Counted from the first letter of the stretch, positions 40,943 to 54,900 are shown. The stretch is DNA of 64,000 nucleotides from Parapristionchus giblindavisi (GCA_943737045.1 CALSFV010000003.1:806001-870000); one strand, 5' to 3'. Notes: generated from the letters alone by a model not told the origin. Numbers and translations: made by a program.

Positions 40943-43021
40943 TTCGAGCTGCGGAAGCGCGCGTCGACGCCTCGCAACGTCCGCTATGCTGTACAGGTAA
41001 AATTGCGAATTTTCAGGAGCTAATTCGAGCGGGAAATGGCCATACCTGTGGCCGTTTCTCACTTTTTCGTGACTGTGGTTGCTGGTGAGATTGGACATGC
41101 TCTACTATTTGATATAGCTCAATATTTTCATAAATATTTTTATTGTAAATCCGAGATATGGTTATAGTGAGAGATGGATATATATAGAGAGAGAGAAGAG
41201 GAGGAGGAGGAGGGGAATCGCTCTTTACTCACATACACAAAAGACACATACACACCTCCCCTACCGCCGCGACGGCGACCAACGCCACCTAACCCGTCTA
41301 GCCTACGCCGAATACTGAATTTATACTTTAAAATTTCCCTGATCGGATTTTGAATTGATTGTTTTTTTTCTCGTGGAAATAGAAAAAATGGGCCAAAATT
41401 GCCAGTATGACTGTTTCAGCGTTGCGTGCGCTCTCTAAAACTGTGTTCACTAAATTCGTCATACCAAATTACATATTTGTGGCTGAAAAAAGTATGCGAT
41501 TTGATCCAGGCTATCTATGTATGGGGATAGGGAAAGGGAAGGGGAGCGAGAGGGAGGCGTACTCTATCCATTGCGTCTCTGTACGACCAGAGCGAATCGG
41601 TGTATCTTTATTCGTACGTTTACAATTTAATTTGACACCTAATAATTAGCTCAAGACAAGCTGAACTCATATAAGTCACAACCGCTCATTTGTAACGCGA
41701 AATCGACAGATAACGCGGCAATCGTTACAATTCGCACATAAATCACCACAACTTGCTTCAAACTTATCCGTTCGAGCTGCGGAAGCGCGCGTCGACGCCT
41801 CGCAACGTCCGCTATGCTGTACAGGTAAAATTGCGAATTTTCAAGAGCTAATTCGAGCGGGAAATGGCCATACCTGTGGCCGTTTCTCACTTTTTCGTGA
41901 CTGTGGTTGCTGGTGAGATTGGACATGCTCTACTATTTGATATAGCTCAATATTTTCATAAATATTTTTATTGTAAATCCGAGATATGGTTATAGTGAGA
42001 GATGGATATATATAGAGAGAGAGAGAAGAGGAGGAGGAGGAGGAGGGGAATCGCTCTTTACTCACATACACAAAAGACACATACACACCTCCCCTACCGC
42101 CGCGACGGCGACCAACGCCACCTAACCCGTCTAGCCTACGCCGAATACTGAATTTATACTTTAAAATTTCCCTGATCGGATTTTGAATTGATTGTTTTTT
42201 TTCTCGTGGAAATAGAAAAAATGGGCCAAAATTGCCAGTATGACTGTTTCAGCGTTGCGTGCGCTCTCTAAAACTGTGTTCACTAAATTCGTCATACCAA
42301 ATTACATATTTGTGGCTGAAAAAAGTATGCGATTTGATCCAGGCTATCTATGTATGGGGATAGGGAAAGGGAAGGGGAGCGAGAGGGAGGCGTACTCTAT
42401 CCATTGCGTCTCTGTACGACCAGAGCGAATCGGTGTATCTTTATTCGTACGTTTACAATTTAATTTGACACCTAATAATTAGCTCAAGACAAGCTGAACT
42501 CATATAAGTCACAACCGCTCATTTGTAACGCGAAATCGACAGATAACGCGGCAATCGTTACAATTCGCACATAAATCACCACAACTTGCTTCAAACTTAT
42601 CCGTTCGAGCTGCGGAAGCGCGCGTCGACGCCTCGCAACGTCCGCTATGCTGTACAGGTAAAATTGCGAATTTTCAAGAGCTAATTCGAGCGGGAAATGG
42701 CCATACCTGTGGCCGTTTCTCACTTTTTCGTGACTGTGGTTGCTGGTGAGATTGGACATGCTCTACTATTTGATATAGCTCAATATTTTCATAAATATTT
42801 TTATTGTAAATCCGAGATATGGTTATAGTGAGAGATGGATATATATAGAGAGAGAGAGAAGAGGAGGAGGAGGAGGAGGGGAATCGCTCTTTACTCACAT
42901 ACACAAAAGACACATACACACCTCCCCTACCGCCGCGACGGCGACCAACGCCACCTAACCCGTCTAGCCTACGCCGAATACTGAATTTATACTTTAAAAT
43001 TTCCCTGATCGGATTTTGAAT

Positions 43022-46000
43022 TGATTGTTTTTTTCTCGTGAAAATAGAAAAAATGGGCCAAAATTGCCAGTATGACTGTTTCAGCGTTGCGTGCGCTCTC
43101 TAAAACTGTGTTCACTAAATTCGTCATACCAAATTACATATTTGTGGCTGAAAAAGTATGCGATTTGATCCAGGCTCAAGCAAGTTACGTTCTAGACTAT
43201 CTATGCATGGGGATAGGGAAAGGGAGGGGGAGCGAGAGGGAGGCGTACTCTATCCATTGCGTCTCTGTACGACCAGAGCGAATCGGTGTATCTTTATTCG
43301 TACGTTTACAATTTAATTTGACACCTGATAATTAGCTCAAGACAAGCTGAACTCATGTAAAGTCACAACCGCTCATTTGTAACGCGAAATCGACAGATAA
43401 CGCGGCAATCGTTACAATTCGCACATAAATCACCACAACTTGCTTCAAACTTATCCGTTCGAGCTGCGGAAGCGCGCGTCGACGCCTCGCAACGTCCGCT
43501 ATGCTGTAAAGGTAAAATTGCGAATTTTCAGGAGCTAATTCGAGCGGGAAATGGCCATACCTGTGGCCGTTTCTCACTTTTTCGTGACTGTCGTTGCTGG
43601 TGAGATTGCACATGCTCTACTATTTGATATAGCTCAATATTTTCATAAATATTTTTATTGTAAATCCGAGATATGATTATAGTGAGAGATGGATATATAT
43701 ATAGAGAGAGAGAGAAGAGGAGGAGGAGGAGGAGGGGAATCGCTCTTTACTCACATACACAAAAGACACATACACACCTCCCCTACCGCCGCGACGGCGA
43801 CTAACGCCACCTAACCCGTCTAGCCTACGCCGAATACTGAATTTATACTTTAAAATTTCCCTGATCGGATTTTAAATTGATTGTTTTTTTCTCGTGAAAA
43901 TAGAAAAAAAATAGGCCAAAATTGCCAGTATGACTGTTTCAGCGTTGCGTGCGCTCTCTAAAACTGTGTTCACTAAATTCGTCATACCAAATTACATATT
44001 TGTGGCTGAAAAAAGTATGCGATTTGATCCAGGCTATCTATGCATGGGGATAGGGAAAGGGAGGGGGAGCGAGAGGGAGGCGTACTCTATCCATTGCGTC
44101 TCTGTACGACCAGAGCGAATCGGTGTATCATTATTCGTACGTTTACAATTTAATTTGACACCTGATAATTAGCTCAAGACAAGCTGAACTCATATAAAGT
44201 CACAACCGCTCATTTGTAACGCGAAATCGATAGATAACGCGGCAATCCTTACAATTCGCACATAAATCACCACAACTTGCTTCAAACTTATCCGTTCGAG
44301 CTGCGGAAGCGCGCGTCGACGCCTCGCAACGTCCGCTATGCTGTACAGGTAAAATTGCGAATTTTCAGGAGCTGATTCGAGCGGGAAATGGCCATACCTG
44401 TGGCCGTTTCTCATTTTTTCGTGACTGTGGTTGCTGGTGAGACTGGACATGCTCTACTATTTGATATAGCTCAATATTTTCATAAATATTTTTATTGTAA
44501 ATCCGAGATATGGTTATAGTGAGAGATGGATATATATATATATATATAGAGAGAGAAGAGGAGGAGGAGGAGGAGGATGGGAATCGCTCTTTACTCACAT
44601 ACACAAAAGACACATACACACCTCCCCTACCGCCGCGACGGCGACCAACGCCACCTAACCCGTCTAGCCTACGCCGAATACTGAATTTATACTTTAAAAT
44701 TTCCCTGATCGCATGTTAAATTGATTTTTTTCTCGTGAAAATAGAAAAAAATAGGCCAAAATTGCCAGTGTGACTGTTTCAGCGTTGCGTGCGCTCTCTA
44801 AAACTGTGTTCACTAAATTCGTCATACCAAATTACATATTTGTGGCTGAAAAAAGTATGCGATTTGATCCAGGCTATCTATGCATGGGGATAGGGAAAGG
44901 GAGGGGGAGCGAGAGGGAGGCGTACTCTATCCATTGCGTCTCTGTACGACCAGAGCGAATCGGTGTATCATTATTCGTACGTTTACAATTTAATTTGACA
45001 CCTGATAATTAGCTCAAGACAAGCTGAACTCATATAAAGTCACAACCGCTCATTTGTAACGCGAAATCGATAGATAACGCGGCAATCCTTACAATTCGCA
45101 CATAAATCACCACAACTTGCTTCAAACTTATCCGTTCGAGCTGCGGAAGCGCGCGTCGACGCCTCGCAACGTCCGCTATGCTGTACAGGTAAAATTGCGA
45201 ATTTTCAGGAGCTGATTCGAGCGGGAAATGGCCATACCTGTGGCCGTTTCTCATTTTTTCGTGACTGTGGTTGCTGGTGAGACTGGACATGCTCTACTAT
45301 TTGATATAGCTCAATATTTTCATAAATATTTTTATTGTAAATCCGAGATATGGTTATAGTGAGAGATGGATATATATATAGAGAGAGAGAGAAGAGGAGG
45401 AGGAGGAGGAGGATGGGAATCGCTCTTTACTCACATACACAAAAGACACATACACACCTCCCCTACCGCCGCGACGGCGACCAACGCCACCTAACCCGTC
45501 TAGCCTACGCCGAATACTGAATTTATACTTTAAAATTTCCCTGATCGCATGTTAAATTGATTTTTTTCTCGTGAAAATAGAAAAAAATAGGCCAAAATTG
45601 CCAGTGTGACTGTTTCAGCGTTGCGTGCGCTCTCTAAAACTGTGTTCACTAAATTCGTCATACCAAATTACATATTTGTGGCTGAAAAAAGTATGCGATT
45701 TGATCCAGGCTATCTATGCATGGGGATAGGGAAAGGGAGGGGGAGCGAGAGGGAGGCGTACTCTATCCATTGCGTCTCTGTACGACCAGAGCGAATCGGT
45801 GTATCATTATTCGTACGTTTACAATTTAATTTGACACCTGATAATTAGCTCAAGACAAGCTGAACTCATATAAAGTCACAACCGCTCATTTGTAACGCGA
45901 AATCGATAGATAACGCGGCAATCCTTACAATTCGCACATAAATCACCACAACTTGCTTCAAACTTATCCGTTCGAGCTGCGGAAGCGCGCGTCGACGCCT

Positions 46001-46986
46001 CGCAACGTCCGCTATGCTGTACAGGTAAAATTGCGAATTTTCAGGAGCTGATTCGAGCGGGAAATGGCCATACCTGTGGCCGTTTCTCATTTTTTCGTGA
46101 CTGTGGTTGCTGGTGAGACTGGACATGCTCTACTATTTGATATAGCTCAATATTTTCATAAATATTTTTATTGTAAATCCGAGATATGGTTATAGTGAGA
46201 GATGGATATATATATATAGAGAGAGAGAGAGAAGAGGAGGAGGAGGAGGAGGGGAATCGCTCTTTACTCACATACACAAAAGACACATACACACCTCCCC
46301 TACCGCCGCGACGGCGACCAACGCCACCTAACCCGTCTAGCCTACGCCGAATACTGAATTTATACTTTAAAATTTCCCTGATCGCATGTTAAATTGATTT
46401 TTTTCTCGTGAAAATAGAAAAAAATAGGCCAAAATTGCCAGTGTGACTGTTTCAGCGTTGCGTGCGCTCTCTAAAACTGTGTTCACTAAATTCGTCATAC
46501 CAAATTACATATTTGTGGCTGAAAAAAGTATGCGATTTGATCCAGGCTCAAGCAAGTTACGGTCTAGACTATCTATGCATGGGGATAGGGAAAGGGAGGG
46601 GTGCGAGAGGGAGGCGTACTCTATCCAGTGCGACTCTGTACGACCAGAGCGAATCGGCGTATCTTTATTCGTACGTTTACAATTTAATTTGACACCTGAT
46701 AATTAGCTCAAGACAAGCTGAACTCATATAAAGTCACAACCGCTCATTTGTAACGCGAAATCGACAGATAACGCGGCAATCGTTACAATTCGCACATAAA
46801 TCACCACAACTTGCTTTAAACTTATCCGTTCGAGCTGCAGAAGCGCGCGTCGACGCCTCGCAACGTCCGCTATGCTGTACAGGTAAAATTGCGAATTTTC
46901 AGGAGCTAATTCGAGCGGGAAATGGCCATACCTGTGGCCGTTTCTCACTTTTTCGGGACTGTGGTTGCTGGTGAGACTGGACATGA
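43022..46986. repeat. Satellite array, mosaic units and array end (units 42-46)
   Basis: Anchors lie near 43072, 43930, 44770, 45606 and 46443. Unit 42 has the full 22-bp segment in B form. Units 44 and 45 join an A-like start ('cgcatgttaaattg', 'gtgtgactg') to a C-like middle with the 22-bp deletion. Unit 46 again has the full segment in A form. The array stops abruptly after 'gactggacatg' at 46986, inside a unit, and unique sequence follows. Confidence 0.95.
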
Positions 46987-49039
46987 TAAATTCTTTTGGA
47001 TTCAAACAATTTCAGAAAATTTTCTGTTGCTGACTTGAAGCTGTGGTTCAGACTAAAGTGCGAAAATTTTTCCGAACTTTTATGAAATTTTCCGAAAAAA
47101 GAAATTTTCCGAAAAAGCGGCCCGACGGACCCTCCCTAAATGACAGCCCGACTTCCCACCTTTTATGAACTGTTTTGCATTTCATGTATTCTTTAATTCC
47201 GCAAAGTCCAGCACATGCTAGTGGAAGAAGCTAGATCACGGTCGATCTTATTCACCGGTTCGTGTCAGTAAAAATTCATGATATAAATAAAAGTGAACGA
47301 TTTCATCAGATGTACGAGCCTCTGCAAGATTTCAAACTTCATCTGAACATAACAATTATATTAATTTAAGAACAAAAATTATATTTTTTTTCTCAATTCA
47401 ATGACTTTTATCACGAACAGAACCATTTGGAAGGGAATAGTTGCAACTAAATGTTTGCAGCATGGCTGTGCATTTTTTTGTTTTTTTTTTTTGAAAAAAA
47501 AAGTAGAAGAAAATTGTTTTGAAAAATTCAAAATTTCATGTCATTTTAATTTAAATTAAATTAAATTTTATTTCATTTACTTTGCATAGAATAAATGTGA
47601 TATCATGTGATAAAAATAAATATCGTGAATTACGTAGAGGCGAGGGAGACTGGAGGGGGCTCAATATAATTAGTCGTTTCTGTGTTCAAAAATCATTTTT
47701 GCTTTTAGATCTATATAAGGGTTTAATGATGTCCTAAGCGATGTCATATAAAAAGTTAATTTTTGAAACACAGATTACAATTTCACTTGAGTAATATGTA
47801 CATACATTTTATCATCTAAGCTCGATTATGAATCATTTAATTTTATCGATAGTAATATTTAGTTCATTGATGTTTTCGAAAGAGAAAACATTAGATAATT
47901 TAATTTTGAACTTTTCGATTTTTTACGATTTTTTTAGAAAATAAAATCGAAATAATTTTTCCACGCGGCCCTGATTTGCAGACGGTCCATTTTCATTCAT
48001 AATTCACGCGCTCTTTTCCACTAAATCGGAGATCATCAATATGCGAAGAATTCCAAAACAGCTCATTTATTATTTTTTATGTCAAAACTCGATGAGATGT
48101 TGAATAAGAAAAAAATAAAATCATAATCATGAGATTAACAAACAATAATTTCTGCGATTTGTTTTTCTCCTCTCATCTCTTGTTTGCACTCATCAATGAG
48201 TTTTATGTTACTCCCTGGCATCATATAATATATTTAATATAATTACTTTCTTTGTTCAAACACTGTGCCGGGTTAGATGGGGTTGATGATGTGATCTGTA
48301 ACTAGTCTCATTTCGGATGAATGCCTGAGCTCAGCTGAGGTGGAGATATTGGGTCACAACTTTCCATGTGCGACTAATGCGGATGTTTGGCCCCAATGCT
48401 CGTTCAAATAATAATCAATACAAATGAATAGTCGCCACGATCTTTGGAAAATGAATACAAGTTATTGTCACATTCGAAGTCCAATGTCATTGTCAGATGT
48501 GTTGGATGGATGCATATTGACCTGTACCAACAACACAGATATCGGAAAATAAATATATATTTGTCCATGATATCCAAGATATTTATCAAAGAAAAGGACT
48601 ATTTATTGCGATCATTGGAAGTGATAGTCAGAATCAAACGGGTTCTTTGTGTGTCTCATTATTACATTCGCAATTTGACAGGCTAACTAATTTGCTGATA
48701 GTCCCTGTACTTGGTTTAAGCCATGAAAGTACATTGTAGTTGATAGAAATAAAGAATTAAATCCCAAACTAAAATTCATAAATGATGGGCCATCGGGCCG
48801 TGGGGCCGTCATTTAGGGAGGGGGCCGACGAGGAGTGGCCGCGGCCGCGGCCGTCATTTAGGGACACCCGCCGCACAGTTTTCTACCGTAATTGTTTCAT
48901 TTGGATGATCATTAGGACACACTAATATTCAGTTGGTGACTCATCTTTCACGCAATTATCACTAATGCATGCATATGCATTCCTCTCGTGTTATTTGTTA
49001 CTTAAATCACTGTAATATTTTTTCTTAGGATAACTGCTG
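46987..49039. other. AT-rich spacer between satellite and calpain gene
   Basis: I see no gene here. The stretch has runs of A and T, short repeats of 'aattttccgaa' near 47080, and a GC-rich patch at about 48788-48875. The motif GTCATTTAGGG occurs at about 47131-47149 (minus strand) and twice near 48805-48868 (plus strand). The small open frames show no recognisable domain and have the base composition of the surroundings. Confidence 0.6.
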
Positions 49040-49040
49040 A
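49027..49040 (+). promoter_or_regulatory. 3' splice acceptor 11 nt upstream of the calpain start codon
   Basis: A strong acceptor (pyrimidine run ending 'ttttttcttag') ends at 49028. After 11 bases comes ATG at 49040. The 5' UTR is therefore either joined from a non-coding upstream exon or supplied by spliced-leader trans-splicing. The sequence cannot tell which. Confidence 0.5.
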
Positions 49041-49350
49041 TGGGGTGGTCATGTGCGTATTGTACGCTGATAAACGATGTAAGCCTTTTCGAACAGTAAA
49101 AAAGTTGCATTAATGTTAAATTTAACTTATGAGTTTCGCTAGTTGTAGCTTAAAAAAACTAACGTAACTTTCATATTTTTTGCATTTGTGGACATTGAAT
49201 CAATGTTTTCTGAACATTTCCTGGTTGAAATTTACTGTGTTACGTTTTAGGATAACTTCCCTCTTTGCGATGGATGTGGGAGCCAGAAGGAGCCGGTTCA
49301 ACTCAGTCGTGGATTCCGTTCCGGATTAAAGAATGCAGTATCCGGTGCAG
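49040..49350 (+). other. Exons 1-2: RanBP2-type zinc finger split by an intron
   Basis: Exon 1 gives [13 protein letters not shown] and ends at a perfect GTAAGC donor at 49079. Exon 2 opens with [15 protein letters not shown]. Joined in phase 0 they form one W-x-C-x2-C...N...C-x2-C finger, the type found at the N terminus of calpain-15 and SOL, where such fingers bind ubiquitin. Confidence 0.88.
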
Positions 49351-51876
49351 GTAAGACCTTAACATGTGCTGGCACTGATAATACAAAGTAATACAGATTG
49401 CGCTATGGATATCCATGGATATTAGAATACATGTGATTTATACGCGTTTACAAATGCATTCGATGGTCGTGTGAATTCTCCCTGACAACAGTTCACAATT
49501 TAAAGAATGTCATGTCGCACCAGTTATTGATTGCTTAACGTTAATCGATTTGCAGTCGCTGCTCTTTCGACAATGATCGATGACGTAGTAGGAGCAGCTA
49601 GGGATACATCCTCTCAATTCTATCCTCAACCGTCATTCGTACCACCCCAACCATCTCCATATAATGTGTTCGAGGCACGATCTTTCTACATCGTTTCATA
49701 GCGTATAATGTGGCATCATAGATCGAGTAGCTACGTTACGGATTTGCAAAATACGGTCTGGTTTTCACAAAAATATCAAAATGCGGTCAAGCTTCGTAGT
49801 TTGCAACGTACGTTTCGACCTATGGGTGGTATAGATGTTAGCTATCTTATCTTTATCAACCATCAATGACATAATCCATTTTCAGGTACCACAATCACCT
49901 CCTCATTCTGCTGCCTCTCCTACATCACCAACTATTCCAGTTATTACTCTTTCTGGTAAAATCATTCATAATATCGTTTATTCTATAAATCTAGAAATTG
50001 TGATCCATTCTAATGTTTTGGCAGGCCTTGATCTTTTTCAATCTTCACTTCTAAAACGTCTTACCTTCTCATTCTGTATTACTTGAACGATCTCTACAAA
50101 CTATTAGTAAATTTACTAAGAGTAATCGTATATTTCTAATATTACTAATCGACATAAATCAGATTCTCCATCTCGACCAAACGATGTGTCAGCCGAATCG
50201 TCCATCCTCTCATACGGAGACACGTCCTTCAATGTAAGACTTTAACGTTGTTGTTTGTAGTTTGTAGCCAATGACTTCATTAATTTGTCATCATGGCGCT
50301 TACAATACCTCTCATGAGTCATGTGTGTTCATTACGAAATCTGCACCGTAGTCACTGTTTTAGATATACACAACAACACGGTTGTTATGTAGGTAGTGTA
50401 ACAGTATAGAATCTCCTGTGAATAGAGAGATTGTGTGATTGAACAATGCCCTATTAGCAATCGATAAATCGTCCATCGTCGTCGTATAAGTCATCTCCAA
50501 TGAGGAAACAAGGACAAAAAGATGAGAAGGAAGCACTTGAAAAGAGAAGAAAGATCGAAAAACTGTGCAGGTGATCTATCTTCAGTTATTATTGTTACAA
50601 TAATATTTTATTTACACCTATATTGATTCGATCGGTATTGCTTATAAGATGTCAATAGCTGTTAAATCGATACTTTTGTCATCTCCTGATGCACTAAAAA
50701 GAATAAGTTTTCCAGAGAACTATCCACGTCCTTTGTTGATGATGAATTCCCACCGAATGAGAAATCGATCGGGAAACTGTACCATGATGCGGGTAATATT
50801 GATTGATAATTATAATAATATCCTCTTTTGATAGTATTCAAGTGGGGCGTAAATACGAGTAAGAGTTTGGTCTCATTCTGATCATTCGATTGCATACTGT
50901 ACTCAGGGATGGTCTATGAATATCCCCCTTTTTCAAAGAAAACATCCAATTTTGACCCACTTTTGCGATTGGGTGCTCATAAAATGCAGAATTTTGAGGA
51001 TGGATCCGTCCCACGGGATAACCATAGACTTGACTCAATCAAATCTTTAAAATTATCATCTGATCATCTAGATACGGCAATTCCTGGACGTCTCCAATTG
51101 AGTTCAATTACATGGCTTCGTCCCACAGAGATGTACACTAAGGTTGGATCTTATTGTTTTACGAGCTCTTCAAGTTATTAATAATGTCATCACTTATTAT
51201 CACTGTCCTGTAGTGATCTCGCGCTGGACTTCGTGTCCCTTGAATATCAGGATAACTTTATCTTTACCTTTTTATTAAATTAATTTTTGGGCGACCGATA
51301 AAGGAATTGCAAACTATGAGTGAGTTGATGTCATAAATTGTTCAAAAACGTGTCGAATTGTTGTCAAGTTTAAAGGTAGCTAAGTAAATAATAAAGTCCG
51401 GAAATTCGATTTTTAAATCCCACTACTTGTCCTCGAGACATCAACCAAGCTTATGTACATTTCCTCGAATGCATTAGATTGATGAGATGTTACGAAAATG
51501 TAAGGTAGTTCGCTGATGAGTGTCTGTGCAATTTCGAGATCGTCGCTGAGTTGGGGGGATGGGTGGAATTAGTAAAGTCTCCATTGGGCATAATCCATCA
51601 TGTAGGCACGATACGTCTTGTTGAATCATCCCTCACCAAGGCGGAGCCCACGGCTGGTGTATAATAGAATATGAATGTTAAGATAAGTTATTATGTTCAA
51701 AATATAAGCAGGACATGCTTGTAGTTTGTGGCCAATGACTTCATTAATTTGTATGATGATCCATGATGATCTCATTATCGTGTATTCAGGATGGCCATCG
51801 CTATCCCTGGTCCGTATTCAACGATCCCACCAGTTGCGATATCGAGCAAGGTATCATATCATCCTTATTCATGTAT

Positions 51877-51911
<35 letters not shown>

Positions 51912-54900
51912 CTCATCTGTGATCTATATACTCTTATCGCTTAGGCGCACTGGGTGACTGTTGGCTGCTATCGGCGCTGGCGCTCATTGCTGAGGTATGT
52001 ATTGTTTAATAACGATAATATTTATACGTATTCATGAACTATGCAATGAAACCCGTAGTGATGAAGAGGAAAATCTATGATAACGAATATGGTAATGAAT
52101 TTCTCAAGGGTGAAAGATGAAGGGAGGATTAATATAAAGATGATTTGTTGTTTTTACGACTACTGATTGGATGAATATAAATAATTTGTGGGGAATGCTA
52201 TGCATTACAGAGGCCAGATGTACTCGAGAAGATCTTCATTACTAAAACGTACAATTCGATGGGGATATATCAGATACGGTACGATGCACTTTCATTTCGC
52301 TTTGTACACAGCTTTTGGAGATGGGTGAGAATGCATCCAAGAGAGAGGGCACACATAGCCGGAGAATGCTTGTCGCATTTTTTTTTGTCATTTAAAAAGT
52401 TTTTACCTTCTCTTCGATGAGGAGATTTGGACCTCCGGACTGAATTGTCCTTGAATTCTCAAGCAGTGATCTCCCGCTGGACTTTGTGTACCTTGAAAAC
52501 GGAATATCCTTAATCTTTTCAACCTTTTTCAGTCTGTGCGTGGACGGTCATTGGAGGGTGGTTACAGTAGACGATTACTTCCCATGTCGGAAGCAATCGA
52601 GATCACTCGCATTCGCTGTTGGCAGAAAGAATCAGGTAGATATAATTTTTTTTCTTGGTTATGATCATATCCATACATGGGCTGCAATTATCGCTGGAAA
52701 TTAAAATCGGGTGGTCGGATGTCAAAATCGGGTGGGACATAGCCAAATTAAGGGATTCCCTACTCACTTTTGTCTTCATTTTGAGTGAATTTTGACCAAA
52801 TCGGGTGAGTTGGGAGCTAAAATCGGGTGAGTCTTGCCGCTAGCGATAATGCCGCCCACGTATGATCATATCTTTGCAACATCCGGAAACAATCCATCTG
52901 ACAGACTATCTGCAATTTTGTATACAATTTCATCGAAATAATTGTAAAAATGTTGTTTTGCATCGGTGTATTGACAGATTTGTCGGAGACACGTATGGTT
53001 ATACCGTAATCTACTAAAAGGGGTAGAAGATATCGTTGTGTTTGTGATATGTATTCATTGGCTGATTGTTGACTGTAGCGTAATTTGTGTTATAATTTCA
53101 GTTATGGGTTCCGCTCATAGAGAAAGCGTACGCGAAAGCTCTCGGGAAGTATGAAAATCTTCGTGCCGGAAGGACTGTAGAAGGACTTGCACTACTGACA
53201 GGTGAATATTGATTCGACATTCGTGATGTCAGGGGGAATAAGGCCCTATAAATTCTAGTCATAGGCCGCAAGGCACCTTGCAAAGTACGAAGCCTGACCG
53301 TATTTCGGAATTTTTTTCAAAACCAAACCGCATTTTGCAAAAACCTGGCAGCATTTTGCAAATCTGTAACGTAGCTATTCGACATATGGGGCTAGTTAAA
53401 ACCACCTCATACATATTTTTATGCTAGAGACTATAATGTCATCATTTCTACCGATCAAATCGTTTTTTCTTGTATAGCATGTTGTGCGTGCGCCTAGCTC
53501 GAAGACAACGACAATCATTTCATCCCCTGATGACACTAACAATAAATGTCCCCTTTTGGTGTTCACAGTGAAAATTCATTTAAAGATCTTAAGACACCGG
53601 CTCGGTAAGATTCGAGGGTTGAGCCAGTGACCCCGGACACCGACCTCGCCGATTTGGCTCAAATTTTTTTGTGGATACCCCCATGGCCCCCCATCACAAA
53701 ATGGGTATTCATTTGGGCTGGGTCCTTGAAACATAAATGTGGCGGGTTCTCGAAATTTGAAAACTCGATTTTCGCCAAAAAAAGTGGAGCGCCCTAGGTT
53801 CAATGTTAGTGTCGATTAATTACAAGTATGCCTAGACAACAAAAACTCGCTATATGACGGTTCGGATATCCGATCGCAAACTGATTTTTTTACCTCCTCA
53901 AAACACATTAAAATTAATTAAAATTTTAAATTACAAAATCGCACAATTTTTTTTTGCCTTATCTTATAGAGCAAAAAAATCCGCGTCGAAAGAGGGTAAA
54001 AATTGAAAAATCGATAGACCCCTATTTTGAGAAAAAGGGGAATGACCATGACTCGAAAATATTTTTGATTTTAAAACCCCTCATGTTTGTACTCATATTG
54101 AAGAGCTCGTCGAATAGAACAACTTTCATGTTGAATGTTTAATCTGAAACTCATGTACAACAGAGTTTCACACGTTATCCTACAATTTTGAGTAAAATGA
54201 AAATAAAACATTTTTTAAAACAAAAAAGCGCAGTCCATTTTTTGCCTCAACTTATAGAGCAAAAAAATCCGCGTCGAATGAGGGTAAAAATCAAAAAAAT
54301 CGATAGACCCCTATTTTGAGAAAAATGGGCCTGACCATGACTCGAAAATATTTTTGTTTTCAAACCCCCTCATGTTTGTACTCATATTGAAGAGCTCGTC
54401 GAGTAGAACAAAATTCATGTTGTACGTTTTGTCTGAAACTCATGTACAAGAGAGATACACACGATTTTGCAAAAAAATATTTTTATTTCGCTTAACTCAA
54501 AATTGGTCACAAAATCGTGTGTATCTCTCTTGTACATGAGTTTCAGACAAAATGTCCAACGCGAAAGTAATTCTACTCAAAAAGATCTTCAATATGAGTA
54601 CAAACATGAGGGGGTTTGAAAACAAAAATATTTTCGAGTCATGGTCAGGCCCATTGTTCTCAAAATAGGGGTCTATCGATTTTTTAATTTTTACCCTCAT
54701 TCGACGGGGAATTTTTTGCTCTATAAGATGAGGCAAAGAAAGGACTGCGCTTTTTTGTTTTAAAAATGTTTTATTTTCATTTTACTCAAGATTGCAGGAA
54801 AATGTGTGAAACTCTCTTGTACATGAGTTTCAGATTAAACGTTCAACATGAAAGTTGTTCTACTCGACGAGCTCTTCAATATGAGTACAAACATGAGGGG

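Larger units (their letters stand above)
32566..43022. repeat. Satellite array, subfamily C (units 31-41, eight-copy foldback zone)
   Basis: Anchors lie near 33192, 34025, 34973, 35919, 36867, 37813, 38759, 39700, 40466, 41407 and 42240. All of these units have the 22-bp deletion. Units with the foldback element are about 941-948 bp, and those without it about 833 bp. Two units (around 33010 and 40285) have lost the whole purine tract, which makes the later one only 766 bp. Within 34025-38759 two unit types alternate, giving a 1894-bp higher-order dimer. Confidence 0.96.

Noticed and set aside
253..46706. Repeated open frames of 62-139 residues in the satellite units, on both strands
   Set aside because: They recur because the units are nearly identical. 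Single-base indels and the 22-bp deletion change frame and length freely between units, both strands are open, and no domain or codon signal is visible.
1..46986. CRISPR-like or prokaryotic repeat array
   Set aside because: The units are about 850 bp with no short repeat/spacer structure, and the context is clearly eukaryotic.
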